Assembly: GCF_025290915.1 (NCBI RefSeq)
Contig: NZ_JAOCQE010000008.1
Span: 1-64,000, forward strand
Source of the DNA: Streptomyces sp. 15-116A
Lineage (GTDB): Bacteria; Actinomycetota; Actinomycetes; Streptomycetales; Streptomycetaceae
Reading direction: 5' to 3'
DNA: 64,000 nt
Shown here in pieces: positions 17,287 to 26,935 of the stretch. The first letter of the stretch is position 1, and each line of letters opens with the position of its first letter. A model generated the notes under the pieces. It made no database searches. It was given only the letters and a program-made list of their open reading frames with translations, and had not been told where the DNA came from. The position numbers were made by a program, and so were the translations under genes.

Positions 17287-17356
17287 ACCACCAGTACTTT
17301 ACGAAGATACCGACGGTCCGTTACGGTGGCAGCAAGTCAAGATACCGGCGGTACTT
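17287..17356. promoter_or_regulatory. Repeated half-sites upstream of TetR and aldo/keto reductase genes
   Basis: ACCACCAGTACTTTA (17287-17301) and ACCGGCGGTACTTA (17344-17357) resemble inverted and direct versions of a GGYRGTACTT box. AAGATACCG(A/G)CGGT is present twice (about 17304 and 17340). The cluster sits 15-85 bp before the TetR start and is the likely TetR operator region. The exact operator is inferred. Confidence 0.45.
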
Positions 17357-17587
17357 AATGGAGTTCGTCATGGGCCGGGTTCCCGATCAGCACGGCGAGA
17401 TCGCCGTCGCCCGTCCCGCCGTACGACGTCACCACAACCCAGCCCTCCGCCGACAGCGCCCTGCCGCTCGCCCCTGCGCCGCACCTGCCCGAAACCGCAC
17501 ACCGGTCCCAGCCGGGGCTGAACGCCCTGACCCGTGCGGCCACGTCCCGCGGGCCCGGCCGCACGCACCAGAGAAGGAAGAGAAATC

Positions 17588-18604
17588 ATGGAAACCCGCA
17601 TCCTCGGCGGTACCGGCATCCCCGTCAGCGTCCTCGGCTTCGGAGCGATGAACCTCGGAGCCTGGGGCGGCACCGGACAGGCCGAAGCCGACCGGCTCGT
17701 CGGCCAGGCCCTCGACGCCGGCGTCACCCTGTTCGACACCGCTGACGTCTACAGCTCCGGCGAGTCCGAGCAGCTGCTCGGCAAGGCTCTCGGCTCCCGC
17801 CGCGACGAGGTCGTGCTGGCCACCAAGGGCCGCAACTCCGCCGACGGCGACCCGCTCACCGGCGGAGCCTCACGGCGCTGGCTGTACAAGGCGGTCGAGA
17901 ACAGCCTGCGCCGCCTGGGCACCGACTACATCGACCTCTACCAGGTGCACCGCCCCGACTGGGCCACCGACCACGGCGAGACCCTCGCCGCGCTCACCGA
18001 CCTCCAGCGCGAGGGCAAGATCCGCAGCTTCGGCAGCTCCACCTACCCGGCCCACGCCATCGTCGAGGCGCAGTGGATCGCCCGCGACCGCTCCCTGTCC
18101 CGGTTCACCACCGAGCAGGTCGCGTACTCGATCTTCGACCGCTCTGTCGAAGCCGACGTCTTCCCCGTCGCGCAGAAGTACCGCATGGGCATCCTCGTGT
18201 GGAGCCCGCTGTCCAACGGATGGCTCGCCGGCGCTGTCACACGTGAGCAGCCCGACACTCACCGCTCCAGGCTCACCGGCGGCTTCGACCTGTCCACCCC
18301 CGAAAGCATGCGCAAGCTCGACGTCCTCGACGCCCTCCGGGAGATCGCCGACGAACTCTCCCTCAGTCTGGCCCAACTGTCTCTCGCCTTCGCCACATCG
18401 CACCCCGCCGTCTCCACGGTGCTGATCGGCCCCCGCACCGAGCAGCACCTGCAGCACAACCTCAAGGCCGCCACCGTCACCCTCGACGACAGCGTCCTGG
18501 ACCGCATCGACCAGCTCGTCACCCCGGGCACCGACATCGCCCCCACCGACCGCTACCCCGTCCACCCGCCGCAGATCACCGACCCCCGCCTGCGCCGCCG
18601 CTGA
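17588..18604 (+). CDS. Aldo/keto reductase
   Basis: A 338-residue NADPH-dependent aldo/keto reductase ((beta/alpha)8 barrel). The catalytic tetrad is recognisable: FDTADVYSSG (Asp, Tyr), VVLATKGRN (Lys) and YQVHRPDW (His). The Ser/Arg-rich NADPH site (VLIGPRTEQHLQHNLKA) lies near the C-terminus. It reduces an aldehyde or ketone in the cytoplasm; substrate unknown. The ATG at 17588 has AAGGAAGAG upstream, and the longer open frame to 17534 is not needed. The TetR gene upstream is divergent. Confidence 0.92.
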   Translation: METRILGGTGIPVSVLGFGAMNLGAWGGTGQAEADRLVGQALDAGVTLFDTADVYSSGESEQLLGKALGSRRDEVVLATKGRNSADGDPLTGGASRRWLYKAVENSLRRLGTDYIDLYQVHRPDWATDHGETLAALTDLQREGKIRSFGSSTYPAHAIVEAQWIARDRSLSRFTTEQVAYSIFDRSVEADVFPVAQKYRMGILVWSPLSNGWLAGAVTREQPDTHRSRLTGGFDLSTPESMRKLDVLDALREIADELSLSLAQLSLAFATSHPAVSTVLIGPRTEQHLQHNLKAATVTLDDSVLDRIDQLVTPGTDIAPTDRYPVHPPQITDPRLRRR

Positions 18605-18719
18605 CCCCCTGCTCCGAGACCCGTGCCGGGGAAACAGAACACGCGCACCAGATCTGCCGAGCTTCCCCGGCTTCGTCACCGACCGTCCGCGAAACTCCAC
18701 CGACGAAGGCCACCCCGAA

Positions 18720-19664
18720 TTGACCACCAGCCGTCCCGACCACATCCCCGCGCCGCACCCCCTCCGCCGGCCCGCCCCAAGCCCGCACGCCCTGCACGAG
18801 GCAAGGACCGCCGAACCCGCGCGGACCGAGCCGCCCTTCCCCGACGGCCTCACACCACCGTCCCCCGACCTGCGTTCCTGGTCCGCCACCGTCCTCGCCG
18901 GTGCCAGACGCAGCTGGAGACCGGCCCTCCTCGTCACCGGCGTCAGCGTCGCCACCCCCCTGGCGGCCGTCGAACTCACCCGGGCACTCGCCGCCAGGGC
19001 CGGCTACCCGGTCGCCGCCCCACTGCCCGAAGCCCTCGCGGCCGGATACTCCACCCCCGTCCTGGCCGGCGCCGTCCTGAGCCTGGCACTCCTGCTCATC
19101 ACCAGCGCGGTCGCCTCCATCGGATGGGCGGGCGGCATCTGGGCGCTCGTCGGGCCCGGGATCACCGGCCAGCCCGTCACCATCAAGGAGGCCTACCGCC
19201 ACGGTCTGCGCCATCTGACCGTCCTGGGGCCATGGACTCTCGGAGCCGCACTCCTGCTGCTCACCGGACTGTCCGTGTTCGTCGCGCCCGGTCTCTACCT
19301 GCTGTTCGCGCTCTCCATGTTCAGCTTCCCCGTGCTTCTGGAACCCGGCACCAACCCGATCCTGCGCTCCCTGCGCCTCACCCACACCCGGCCCGGACGC
19401 GCACTCGCCCGCTGGGGCGTCATCGTCGCCGCCGCGATCGTCTTCGAGAGCGCCCTGAGTCTGCTCTACGCGGCCATCAGCGCCGCCCTGCTCGGCCGCC
19501 CCGGTGTCGGAGCCGACGCCCACGGCCTCGCCGACGGCATCCTGGACGCCGTCCACACCGCCACCGGCGCCCCCGTGTGGGCGATCATGCTCATCGGACT
19601 CACCGTCACCTACCACGACCTCCGGGCCAGGCCGGCACACGGCCAAATCCCCCCGGCACGCTGA
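18720..19664 (+). CDS. Multi-pass membrane protein (314 aa)
   Basis: A 314-residue protein with a long Pro-rich N-terminus (first ~65 residues) and then about six hydrophobic segments, including ALLVTGVSVATPLAAVEL, VLAGAVLSLALLLITSAVAS, LGAALLLLTGLSVFVAPGLY and ARWGVIVAAAIVFESALSLL. A conserved-looking loop (RSLRLTHTRPGRALARWG) recalls membrane proteins with a glycerophosphoryl-diester-phosphodiesterase membrane domain, but I cannot confirm that family. The start is TTG at 18720 by frame length; a later in-frame start is possible. Confidence 0.6.
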   Translation: MTTSRPDHIPAPHPLRRPAPSPHALHEARTAEPARTEPPFPDGLTPPSPDLRSWSATVLAGARRSWRPALLVTGVSVATPLAAVELTRALAARAGYPVAAPLPEALAAGYSTPVLAGAVLSLALLLITSAVASIGWAGGIWALVGPGITGQPVTIKEAYRHGLRHLTVLGPWTLGAALLLLTGLSVFVAPGLYLLFALSMFSFPVLLEPGTNPILRSLRLTHTRPGRALARWGVIVAAAIVFESALSLLYAAISAALLGRPGVGADAHGLADGILDAVHTATGAPVWAIMLIGLTVTYHDLRARPAHGQIPPAR

Positions 19665-19859
19665 ATGTCACACTGTCATGACCGCTCCGCCCCACCGCAT
19701 GGACCCGCCCGGCACACCGGCATAGCGGCGGGCTCCTGCGAGATGTGTCTCCGGTGGCTTGCGGCGGCCTATCACCCTGGCCGCCCGCTCCGCACGGGCC
19801 CGGCGCAGGGCCACGGCGCGGGCTACGTCGGCCTGGCGGCGGCGCTCGATACTGCTCGA

Positions 19860-20190
19860 TCGGGGCCGACCGGTCGTCGGCCACCTCCTCCGGCTCGGGG
19901 AACGTCTGGAGACTGAGCGCCCGCATCACGGCGGTCTGCCGCTCCACCGCCTCGGCGATGGCCGGGACGCTGCGGTAGCCGTCGGAGGCGGTCTCCCGGG
20001 TGCGTGCCGGCCCGGCGGGCGTGGCCGCGGGTGCCGGGCCGATGTCGGCCGGCTCCGGCACGGGCACGAAGCCGGGCGCGAGGATCCACAGGACGCGGAT
20101 GACCGTGCGACCGGCCGAGGTGTCGGCGACTGCGATGATGCGGGCCTGCTCCAGCCGGACCTTCGTCGCCCAGATGCCTCTGCTCCTTAA
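19860..20190 (-). pseudogene. Remnant of a plasmid/ICE-type hypothetical protein
   Basis: A minus-strand frame reads as plausible protein (GIWATKVRLEQARIIAV, then TVIRVLWILAPGFVPVPEPA, then YRSVPAIAEAVERQTAVMR) but has no clear start and dissolves into Arg/Pro-rich shadow before its stop. The composition is like small hypothetical genes of integrative plasmids. Function unknown; it may also be a complete divergent gene. Confidence 0.3.
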
Positions 20191-20336
20191 CCCGCACGCC
20201 CGGCACCCGCCGGTTGTCGGCCGTGCTGTCCTGGGGGCGCGCCCGGGACAGGCACGCCCGGCAACCGGCGGGTCCAGGCAGCCACACGCACGGCGACGCA
20301 GGCGGCGATGCGCGCGAAGCGGGCAGCTGACCAGGC

Positions 20337-21032
20337 CTAGGCGACCGCCTCTAGGCGTCTCACAGGGATGCCGTCGCGGTTCTTCGACACCCTTTCGTGG
20401 AGCCGGGCGTGCGCGTCGGCCCAGTCGGGATGCTCACAGCTGCCGACGAGAACCCTCACTGCAGCGGCAAGCCATTCGACCTCCTCGGGGGGCTGCACGT
20501 AGCAGGCTTTCAGGAAGGCGAGGGCCTGCACGGGAGTCACGGGCAGGGTCCTGCCCGCGATGATGCGGTAGGCAGTGGTCTTCGGCAGCATGCCGGCGCC
20601 GGATGCCTGCGACATCTCTCCTGGGGAGGGACAGCCGGCCCACACATGCTGGTCACGCAGGGCCCGGCTGAAGTCCGCCCGGTTGCTGATGAGCGACGGA
20701 TCAGGCGCTTTGTGCAAGTGGTAGGGCGCCCGGGTCGCCCGACGCGCCTTGATCCACAGCTTGCGTGCCTGGTCCATGGCGGCGTCGGTGCTGCCGGTGA
20801 ACTCCTCCTCCTTGGTCACGGTGAGACGGACGTAGACCTCGACCGTCTCCAGATCCGGGACGCGGGATCCGGAAGCGGCTCGTTCAAAGGTCGTCCTGGA
20901 CGGCATACCGGACACGAGAGAGGACATCTGCCGGTACGTCATGCCCGCCGCGGTCCTGCGCCCGCGCAGGAAGTCAGCGAGCTCTGCGCGGGCCGGGACC
21001 GTGCGGTCCACGGGCCTTTCGGGGCGTGCCAC
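20337..21032 (-). CDS. Helix-turn-helix protein (XRE-like, 231 aa)
   Basis: A 231-residue cytoplasmic protein. Residues ~15-65 look like an XRE-type HTH (LADFLRGRRTAAGMTYRQMS, then SRTTFERAASG). A second similar unit appears at ~140-205 (AGMLPKTTAYRIIAGRTLPV, then VQALAFLKACYV). Such doubled HTH proteins are common in actinobacterial integrative elements, upstream of small membrane proteins. It probably controls local genes. GTG start at 21032. Confidence 0.65.
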   Translation of the reverse strand: MARPERPVDRTVPARAELADFLRGRRTAAGMTYRQMSSLVSGMPSRTTFERAASGSRVPDLETVEVYVRLTVTKEEEFTGSTDAAMDQARKLWIKARRATRAPYHLHKAPDPSLISNRADFSRALRDQHVWAGCPSPGEMSQASGAGMLPKTTAYRIIAGRTLPVTPVQALAFLKACYVQPPEEVEWLAAAVRVLVGSCEHPDWADAHARLHERVSKNRDGIPVRRLEAVA

Positions 21033-21042
21033 GGCAGCCCGC

Positions 21043-21339
21043 CTAGTTGCCCGCGGTGAGGTAGGCGCGCACGAAGCGGCCGATCCTTCCGACGCGCCTG
21101 ATGCCGGTCGTCACCGCGACGACGACGGCGGCGCCGGTGCCGCCGGCACCGGCGATGAGCACCAGGACCTCTGCGACGGTCATCTCGCGCGGCGCCAGGA
21201 CCGCCGCGGTGACGATGCAGGTGGTGATGACGAGCGCGTGCGGCATGGCGAAGCGGCCGTGCGCGGGGGTGGTGTCGCTGCGGTGTGACACCGGGGCTGG
21301 TGCTGCCGCGGGTACGGCAGCGAGGGGCTCAGCGCCCAT
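21043..21339 (-). CDS. Small membrane protein (98 aa)
   Basis: A 98-residue protein from ATG 21339 with GGGAG upstream. It has a Pro/Ala-rich N-terminus and two hydrophobic helices (ALVITTCIVTAAVLA, and VLVLIAGAGGTGAAVVVAVT), then a short basic tail. It ends 10 bp before the GTG of the HTH gene and is transcribed in the same direction, so the two form an operon. No family recognised. Confidence 0.6.
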   Translation of the reverse strand: MGAEPLAAVPAAAPAPVSHRSDTTPAHGRFAMPHALVITTCIVTAAVLAPREMTVAEVLVLIAGAGGTGAAVVVAVTTGIRRVGRIGRFVRAYLTAGN

Positions 21340-22157
21340 CGGATCTCCCTCATCACCGCCCCGGCGACCGCGTGATCGCGGGGGCGGTGCTACTCGGCTC
21401 CAACCATTGACGACGTCCGACCGCGTGCGCAAAGGGAGTTGGCGCTCCCACACCCGGGGGACACGCTCACGATCCCAGGCGTCCTGCCACAACTCCTAGC
21501 GCTGCCACGCATTGGTGCACCAACGCGCCAACAGCACCTTGTCGTCCGAACATTCCGACAGCGACGTGGCCAGAGCCGTCCCGCAGACCCACACAGAGAA
21601 CGATCACCGCAGGTGAAACGCTTGTGGCGGGCCCTAGCACACCAGGGCGGCATGGAAGCTCCGGGGGACCACAAGCCGAGGCGAACTTTCCAGCAGTACC
21701 CGGTGTATAAGCGGCATAACGTGTGCTCAACGCTGAGCTGGATTGGTGCAATTTCGTGCCGCCCGATCCCTCTCCCGGCCCAGGCCGTACGGGCAGACTC
21801 ACACCACGAGCCGCGCTCTCCGCCAGAGCGGGGCCGCCCTGACTGCTCCTGGCTCCAACCGGCACGCACCAGGGAGAAAAAAGGGGGTTGTTGGCGCAAC
21901 CCAGAAAGTGGGGCCGAATGCCATGCCCTCCACAGCAGGCATCGGCCCCACCACAGAGTCCGCCAGCCGACGCTCGTGACCCGGACCGGCGGTGGGCACG
22001 CCCCCCGGGGTACAACAGCTCCACCACACGACCATGATCGACGATCAGAAGCTCGACGCGTCACCGCTTACCGTGCACGAGCTCGTTAGTACCTTCAAGT
22101 CATCATTTGACGTGAATCTTGTCGCACGCTCAGCTACCGCTATGGCACGGTCAGATC
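21340..22157. other. Gene-free stretch with an imperfect hairpin
   Basis: About 800 bases with lower GC than the surroundings and no convincing gene on either strand. An imperfect hairpin is formed by TGGGGCCGAATGCC (21909-21922) and GGCATCGGCCCCA (21938-21950). It is a possible terminator. The 50 bases before 22158 contain TTGACG (22108) and may hold the promoter of the secreted protein gene. Confidence 0.45.
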
Positions 22158-22601
22158 ATGAAGAGGATCGCAACGGGGGCGGCGATGACACTCGCCGCAA
22201 CGGCCCTTCTCGCCGGCAGCCTCACTACGCCCACCCATGCCGCACCGGTCTGGGACAAGACCGTCAAGTGCAAGCAGAAGGACTGGGACGGCCGGGAGAT
22301 ACCCACCCGTGTCGGCAACAGCAAGCTTGGCTGGAAACACTTCTCGGGCCCGCACAACATCAAGAAATGCAAGATCGTTAATGCCGCTATCAACGGCAAG
22401 CCCGACAAGAAGAACGGCGCCCGCCTTGAGTACTGGGCCTATGCCTGGAACGGCAACCGTCGTGTGCAGGTCATTGTGATCGTGCAGTATGCCCGCAAGA
22501 CCGCCGACGGAGACTACGACGCCGGCCCGGGCCAGAAGATCGGTGTCATCACCGCCTACTGCAAGGGCATGAACAAGTGCCCGAACTGGCTCAACCAGTG
22601 A
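22158..22601 (+). CDS. Secreted four-cysteine protein, unknown function
   Basis: A 147-residue protein with a clear Sec signal peptide: KR at the start, a hydrophobic core (MTLAATALLAGSL) and a THA-AP cleavage site at about residue 28. The mature part is about 119 residues, basic and aromatic, with four Cys (TVKCKQ, KKCKI, AYCKG, NKCPN) that could form two disulfides. The short conserved-looking core (GNSKLGWKHFSGPHNIKKC) suggests an enzyme or toxin fold but I recognise no family. The start is the second ATG of the frame, directly before the signal peptide. A cytoplasmic gene follows after 13 bp. Confidence 0.65.
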   Translation: MKRIATGAAMTLAATALLAGSLTTPTHAAPVWDKTVKCKQKDWDGREIPTRVGNSKLGWKHFSGPHNIKKCKIVNAAINGKPDKKNGARLEYWAYAWNGNRRVQVIVIVQYARKTADGDYDAGPGQKIGVITAYCKGMNKCPNWLNQ

Positions 22602-22614
22602 CATCGTTTGACGC

Positions 22615-23274
22615 GTGACTCTCACGTACGACGACATCGCGGAGCAGCAGGCCGACATCGTCCGCCTGCTGCTCCACCACATTCATGCCCCACTGCCCGA
22701 CGGCCGGTTCATCCGCGGGGTCCTGCCCTCGCCGCCTCCCGCCGCTGCGGTCCGGATCGTCACCGGCCCTCAACGCGCGAGTGTGCCCGATGGCTTGACG
22801 GCCTGGGAGATTCCCCTGCGCACCATCGATGACCCCGAGGAACTAGCAGGTCCGAGTGACGTCTTCGGCATCGTGCGCGCCGTGAACACCGGCACCCGCA
22901 TTTTCTCCAGCAGCCAGATCGACACGGTGATGGGCATGCCCCTCGTCCTGGTTGATCCGGCGCAGGTCGCTCCCACCGGCCCGGGGGACGACGACAACGC
23001 CTTCACCATCCTGCGCACCCTTACCTGTCCCTGGACCGAAGAAGAGCCCGACCCGCGGCTGCGAGGCTTCCTCCTCCAGGGCCCCGACCGGATGCGCCTG
23101 TATGTCGACCAAGGAGAAGCCACGAACGTGACCGCCGCCGACGTACGGCCCTCGGGCGCCGTGACCGCTCTGCTCGCGGCCCTTCCCTCCCTGCTTGAGG
23201 AAGGCGAACGGATCGTGCCAGGCGACATCAACGACCCGCACTGCTCCCGCCTGATCAACCTTGAGGATTGGTGA
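22615..23274 (+). CDS. Hypothetical cytoplasmic protein (219 aa)
   Basis: A 219-residue acidic soluble protein from GTG 22615. It has no signal peptide or membrane segment. Segments such as TLTYDDIAEQQADIVRLLL, TAWEIPLRTIDDPEELAGPS and ADVRPSGAVTALLAALPSLL read as a folded protein, but I recognise no family. It lies 13 bp behind the secreted Cys-rich protein gene in the same direction, so the two are likely co-transcribed and may work together. It ends exactly where a Tn3 scrap begins, so its true C-terminus may have been altered. Confidence 0.55.
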   Translation: MTLTYDDIAEQQADIVRLLLHHIHAPLPDGRFIRGVLPSPPPAAAVRIVTGPQRASVPDGLTAWEIPLRTIDDPEELAGPSDVFGIVRAVNTGTRIFSSSQIDTVMGMPLVLVDPAQVAPTGPGDDDNAFTILRTLTCPWTEEEPDPRLRGFLLQGPDRMRLYVDQGEATNVTAADVRPSGAVTALLAALPSLLEEGERIVPGDINDPHCSRLINLEDW

Positions 23275-23275
23275 T

Positions 23276-23785
23276 TCCCGGGAAGTGTCCTTTGTCACGG
23301 ACGCGGACAAGCTGACCGCCTGGCTCGCCGAGCACGTCGGGGGCAAGGAGCGGCGGCCGGAGCAGGTGCGGGTGGAACTCCTGGCCCGCTGCCGCACGGA
23401 GAGCATCGAACCGCCGACTCCGGGGCGGTGCGACCGGATCGTGGGCGCCGCGCTGCGTGTGGCCGAGGAGACGCTGACGGCGAGGATCTCGGCGCGGCTC
23501 ACGGTGGAGAGCACGGAGCGGATCGTCGCCCTTGTCGCCGGCGCCGACCAGGAGGACGACGGCGTACCTGGTGAAGCCGGTGTTGGTGAGGGCGAGGACG
23601 GCCCGCCGGTTCTGGGGAAGATCAAGGGGGCTCCGGGCAATTTGAGCCTGGAGACGATGCTCGCCGAGATCGACAAGCTGCTCGCGGTCCGCGCGGTCGG
23701 GCTGCCGCCGGATCTGTTCGCCGATGTCGCGCCGAAAGTGGTGGCCGGGTGGCGGGCGCGGGCCGCGGTGAGGAGTCCACCCGGT
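23276..23785 (+). pseudogene. Tn3-family transposase, N-terminal fragment
   Basis: About 170 residues of the DUF4158 N-terminal domain of Tn3-type transposases: TDADKLTAWLAEHV, RPEQVRVELLARCRTESIEP and GLPPDLFADVAPKVVAGWRA. The remaining ~800 residues are absent; homology stops about 15 bp before the end of the cardiolipin synthase gene on the other strand. A transposon insertion followed by deletion is the simplest history. Confidence 0.85.
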
Positions 23786-23801
23786 CGGCCGGTCGGGCGC
23801 C

Positions 23802-25013
23802 TCACAGGAACCGGCGGACGGGCAGCAGTGCCGTCTCGCGTATCCGCTGCACCAGCGGGCGTCCCTTCCAGCGCTGCCCGCTGATCCGCTCGCTGCGCGC
23901 GATGTCCGCGTCGAAGTGGGAGTCCAGCGTGGCGGTGAACTCCTCGGCGAGGACCGCGAGCATGACCTCCTCGTCGTGATCGAGCGAGCGCCGGTTGAAG
24001 TTCGTCGACCCGATGAGCGCCGCCGCCCCGTCCACCGTGACCACCTTGGCGTGCATCATCGTCGGCTGGTACTGGTGGATAACGACCCCGCAGGCCAGCA
24101 GGTCTTCGTAGAAATGCTGCCCGGCCAGCTGGCACACCCGCTTGTCGGTGTGCGGGCCGGGCAGCAGTATCTCCACCCGCACGCCGCGCCGCGCGGCCGC
24201 GCACAGTAGCTGGATGAAGAACGCGTCCGGGGAGAAGTACGCGGTGGCCAGCCGGAACCGCACCTGAGCCGACTCGATCATCACGCGGAGCAGTGTCTGC
24301 ATGTCCTGCCAGCCGAAGCTGGCCGACCCCCGCACCACCTGCACGATGGCGTCGCCCTGCGGCCGGTGACCGGTGAACCGGTCGTGCTCGTCGAAGAGGT
24401 CGTCATGGCACTCCGCCCAGTTCTGGGCGAACGCCGCGGCGATGCCGTCCACGGCGGGACCGCGCACCTCGACGTGGGTGTCACGCCACTCGGTCTCGTC
24501 GCGTGCGTCCCCGCACCATTCCTCGGCGATGCCGACTCCACCGGTGAACGCCACCTGTTCGTCCACGACGAGGACCTTGCGGTGACAGCGGTGGTTCTGC
24601 TTGAGCGGGGAGAGCACCAGCGGGCGCCGGAACCAGGTGACCTGCACGCCCGCCGCGTCCATGAGCCGGAGGAGGCTCTTCTCGATCAGCCGGCTGCCGA
24701 AGCCGTCCAGCAGCAGTCGTACGCGTACACCCGCCCGGGCGCGGTCGGCGAGGGCCTCGGCGAACTGGCGGGCGATGTCGCCCTTCCAGTAGACGAAGGT
24801 CATCATGTCCACCGTGTGCGCGGCGGACCGGATGCTCGCCAGCATCGCCGGGAAGATCTCGTCGCCATTGCGCAGCGCGACCAGGGCGTTCCCCTCCGTC
24901 GCGGCGATTCCGATCAGGCGCTCCAGGCGCCGCCGTATGCGCTGGATGCGTTCGGCGGCCGGCCGGTACTCCGGGCCTGGCTCAGGGGTGCCGGGCAGGC
25001 TCGTGGTGGTCAT
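23802..25013 (-). CDS. Cardiolipin synthase / phospholipase D-type protein
   Basis: A 403-residue phospholipase D superfamily protein with two HKD-type motifs: HRKVLVVDEQVAFTGG near residue 165 and MHAKVVTVDGAAALIGSTNF near residue 330. Each His-Lys-Asp set contributes to one active site that transfers phosphatidyl groups, as in ClsB/C-type cardiolipin synthases. There is no N-terminal membrane helix, so it would act at the membrane surface. The ATG at 25013 follows GGGGAGAAG. Nuclease-type PLD is a less likely alternative. Confidence 0.88.
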   Translation of the reverse strand: MTTTSLPGTPEPGPEYRPAAERIQRIRRRLERLIGIAATEGNALVALRNGDEIFPAMLASIRSAAHTVDMMTFVYWKGDIARQFAEALADRARAGVRVRLLLDGFGSRLIEKSLLRLMDAAGVQVTWFRRPLVLSPLKQNHRCHRKVLVVDEQVAFTGGVGIAEEWCGDARDETEWRDTHVEVRGPAVDGIAAAFAQNWAECHDDLFDEHDRFTGHRPQGDAIVQVVRGSASFGWQDMQTLLRVMIESAQVRFRLATAYFSPDAFFIQLLCAAARRGVRVEILLPGPHTDKRVCQLAGQHFYEDLLACGVVIHQYQPTMMHAKVVTVDGAAALIGSTNFNRRSLDHDEEVMLAVLAEEFTATLDSHFDADIARSERISGQRWKGRPLVQRIRETALLPVRRFL

Positions 25014-25157
25014 CTTCTCCCCTGCCGGAACACGAGAGGACGGCCTGCTGCCCGCCGTGCGTCCCGTCCGGCAACAGAACCGCGCGGCACGCAGACTGTA
25101 TCCGTCGGCCCGGCAGGGCAACGCGTCCGTACAGCCGGGTAGGGCCGAAGGGATTCG

Positions 25158-25275
25158 AGGGCTTCGTCGAGGAGACGGCTCGGATACGAGAGTGACGAGG
25201 GTGAGGGCGTCGTCGACGGGACGGCTGGGCTACGAGTGTCAGGGCGTCGTCGACGGGACGGCGCGGCGACGGGAG
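25158..25275. repeat. Imperfect direct repeats upstream of the SDR gene
   Basis: AGGGCKTCGTCGASGRGACGG appears three times, starting at about 25158, 25204 and 25241, each followed by CT(C/G)GG-TACGAG-like sequence in the first two copies. The array ends just before the SDR start and may be a regulatory site or simple duplication. Confidence 0.5.
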
Positions 25276-25284
25276 CGAGGGCGT

Positions 25285-26241
25285 ATGAGTGGGATCTCCG
25301 GGCTGGGACGGCCACCGACAGCCGGCACGGGCGCGGCTGCCGGATCGCCGCTGGCGGGGCGTGTGGCGGTCGTAACCGGAGCCGCCCGCGGTGTGGGGGC
25401 GGCCGTCGCGCGGCGTCTGTCGGAGGCCGGGATGCTCGTCGCGCTGACGGGGCGCGAGGAGGCCACCCTCCGCCGGGCCGCCGAGGGGCTGCCCGGCCGG
25501 ACGCTCTGCGTCGAGACCGACGTCACCGACCGGGGCGCGCTCGATCGGGCCGCCCGCGAGATCGGCGAGACGCTGGGACGAGCGAGCGTCGTCGTGGCCA
25601 ACGCCGGAATCGCCACCGGCGGGCCGTTCATCCACACGCCGGCCGAGCTGTGGCAGCGGGTCATCGACGTCAATCTCACCGGGTCGGCCAACACCGCCCG
25701 TGCCTTCCTCCCCCACCTCGCCCACACCCGGGGCTACTTCCTCCAGATCGCCTCGACAGCCGCCTTCGGTTCGTCCCCGATGATGAGCGCCTACTGTGCC
25801 TCCAAGGCCGGGGTGGAGTCGTTCGCCCTGGCCCTGCGCGGCGAGGTGGAACCCGAGGGGGTCGGCGTGGGCATCGCCTACCTGCACTGGACGGGCACCG
25901 ACATGATCACCGGCGTGGACGACCACCCCGTCCTGCAGGCGCTGCGCCGCAATCAGCCCCGGTTCGCGCGGAAGGTGCACAGCACCGCCGAGGTCGCCGA
26001 ATGGCTGACGTCCGGCATCACACACCGCGCCCGGCACATCTACGCGCCCCCGTGGCTGCGCTGGTGCCAGCCGCTGCGGCCCGCCTTCCCCGCCCTCGTC
26101 TCCCGCCTCGCCCGCCGCGAACTGCGCCGGCAGTCCCTGAGCGGCCTCGCGGTCAAAGCCGGGGTCCTGGGCGCGGGCGGCCGGGCCGACTTCGAGGCCT
26201 ACCTGGCAGCGACACAGGCCTTCCCGCCCGAACGCCCCTGA
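25285..26241 (+). CDS. Short-chain dehydrogenase/reductase
   Basis: A 318-residue SDR. The Rossmann motif VTGAARGVGAAVA, the strand-4 motif VVANAGIATGG, the catalytic Ser (QIASTAAFG) and the YCASKAG active-site Tyr/Lys are all present. The C-terminal ~80 residues (WLRWCQPLRPAFPALVSRLA) form an extension seen in the actinobacterial SDRs of lipid or steroid type. It oxidises or reduces a hydroxyl/keto group with NAD(P). The ATG 25285 has GGGAGCGAGG upstream. Confidence 0.88.
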   Translation: MSGISGLGRPPTAGTGAAAGSPLAGRVAVVTGAARGVGAAVARRLSEAGMLVALTGREEATLRRAAEGLPGRTLCVETDVTDRGALDRAAREIGETLGRASVVVANAGIATGGPFIHTPAELWQRVIDVNLTGSANTARAFLPHLAHTRGYFLQIASTAAFGSSPMMSAYCASKAGVESFALALRGEVEPEGVGVGIAYLHWTGTDMITGVDDHPVLQALRRNQPRFARKVHSTAEVAEWLTSGITHRARHIYAPPWLRWCQPLRPAFPALVSRLARRELRRQSLSGLAVKAGVLGAGGRADFEAYLAATQAFPPERP

Positions 26242-26271
26242 CGGGCCCGTCCTGACCGCCCGGGCCGGCGC

Positions 26272-26860
26272 TCAATCGTTGGCGGCCTCGTACTGCAGGG
26301 TGCCGTCCACGGGCAGCAGGTACCCGATGCCTCGCTCCTGCGGCAGCTGCCCGGCCAGTATCGCGGGTCCCACAGCCCGAGACCTCGAACCCGACGAGCC
26401 CCAAGCTGAAGGCCGCTCTGGAGAAGGTCTCCTTGCCGATGGCGGCCAGCCAGTCGTCCATCACCGCGGATCTGAAGAAGGGCCGGCCGTCCCAGTACGC
26501 CACACCGGCGTTGTCCAGGGCGCCCACCGGGACGTAGAAGTCCAGCCAGTCGCTGCTTTCGTCGCCGCCCCGGATCGCCACGCAACCGCAGACGACGAGC
26601 TGGCCCGTCGGCAGCCGGACCTGGCCGTGGAGGTGCCCGAACGCGGTCAGGGAGGGAACGGTGCAGGGCACGGGATCCTGCTCCTCGGGTTCGCGGTCTG
26701 TCCGTCCGTAGCAGCCGTGCACGTCCGCGGCGGACCACAGGGCGCTCAGTACGGCTTGAATCCGGGCATCGTCAGTCGACCCGACGTCTATGGCCAGCTC
26801 GTAGTAGCCGTCGGTCCAGTTGGTCGGGTCCCGGAAGGAGGCCGCACTCGTAGATGTCAC
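26272..26860 (-). pseudogene. Conserved hypothetical protein with one frameshift near its end
   Basis: The frame from GTG 26860 reads well for about 165 residues (DPTNWTDGYYELAIDVGS, AFGHLHGQVRLPTGQLVVCG, YWDGRPFFRSAVMDDWLAAI). It then changes frame near 26370; the final part AGQLPQERGIGYLLPVDGTL continues in the next frame to TGA at 26272. One base change would restore a ~196-residue soluble protein. No family recognised. Confidence 0.55.
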
Positions 26861-26935
26861 GGCATGATCATGCGGCACGGCCCTCCCCCGGAGCCACCGC
26901 ATTCTGGCGCGGGGCCGGCTGCGCCCCGGAACGGG

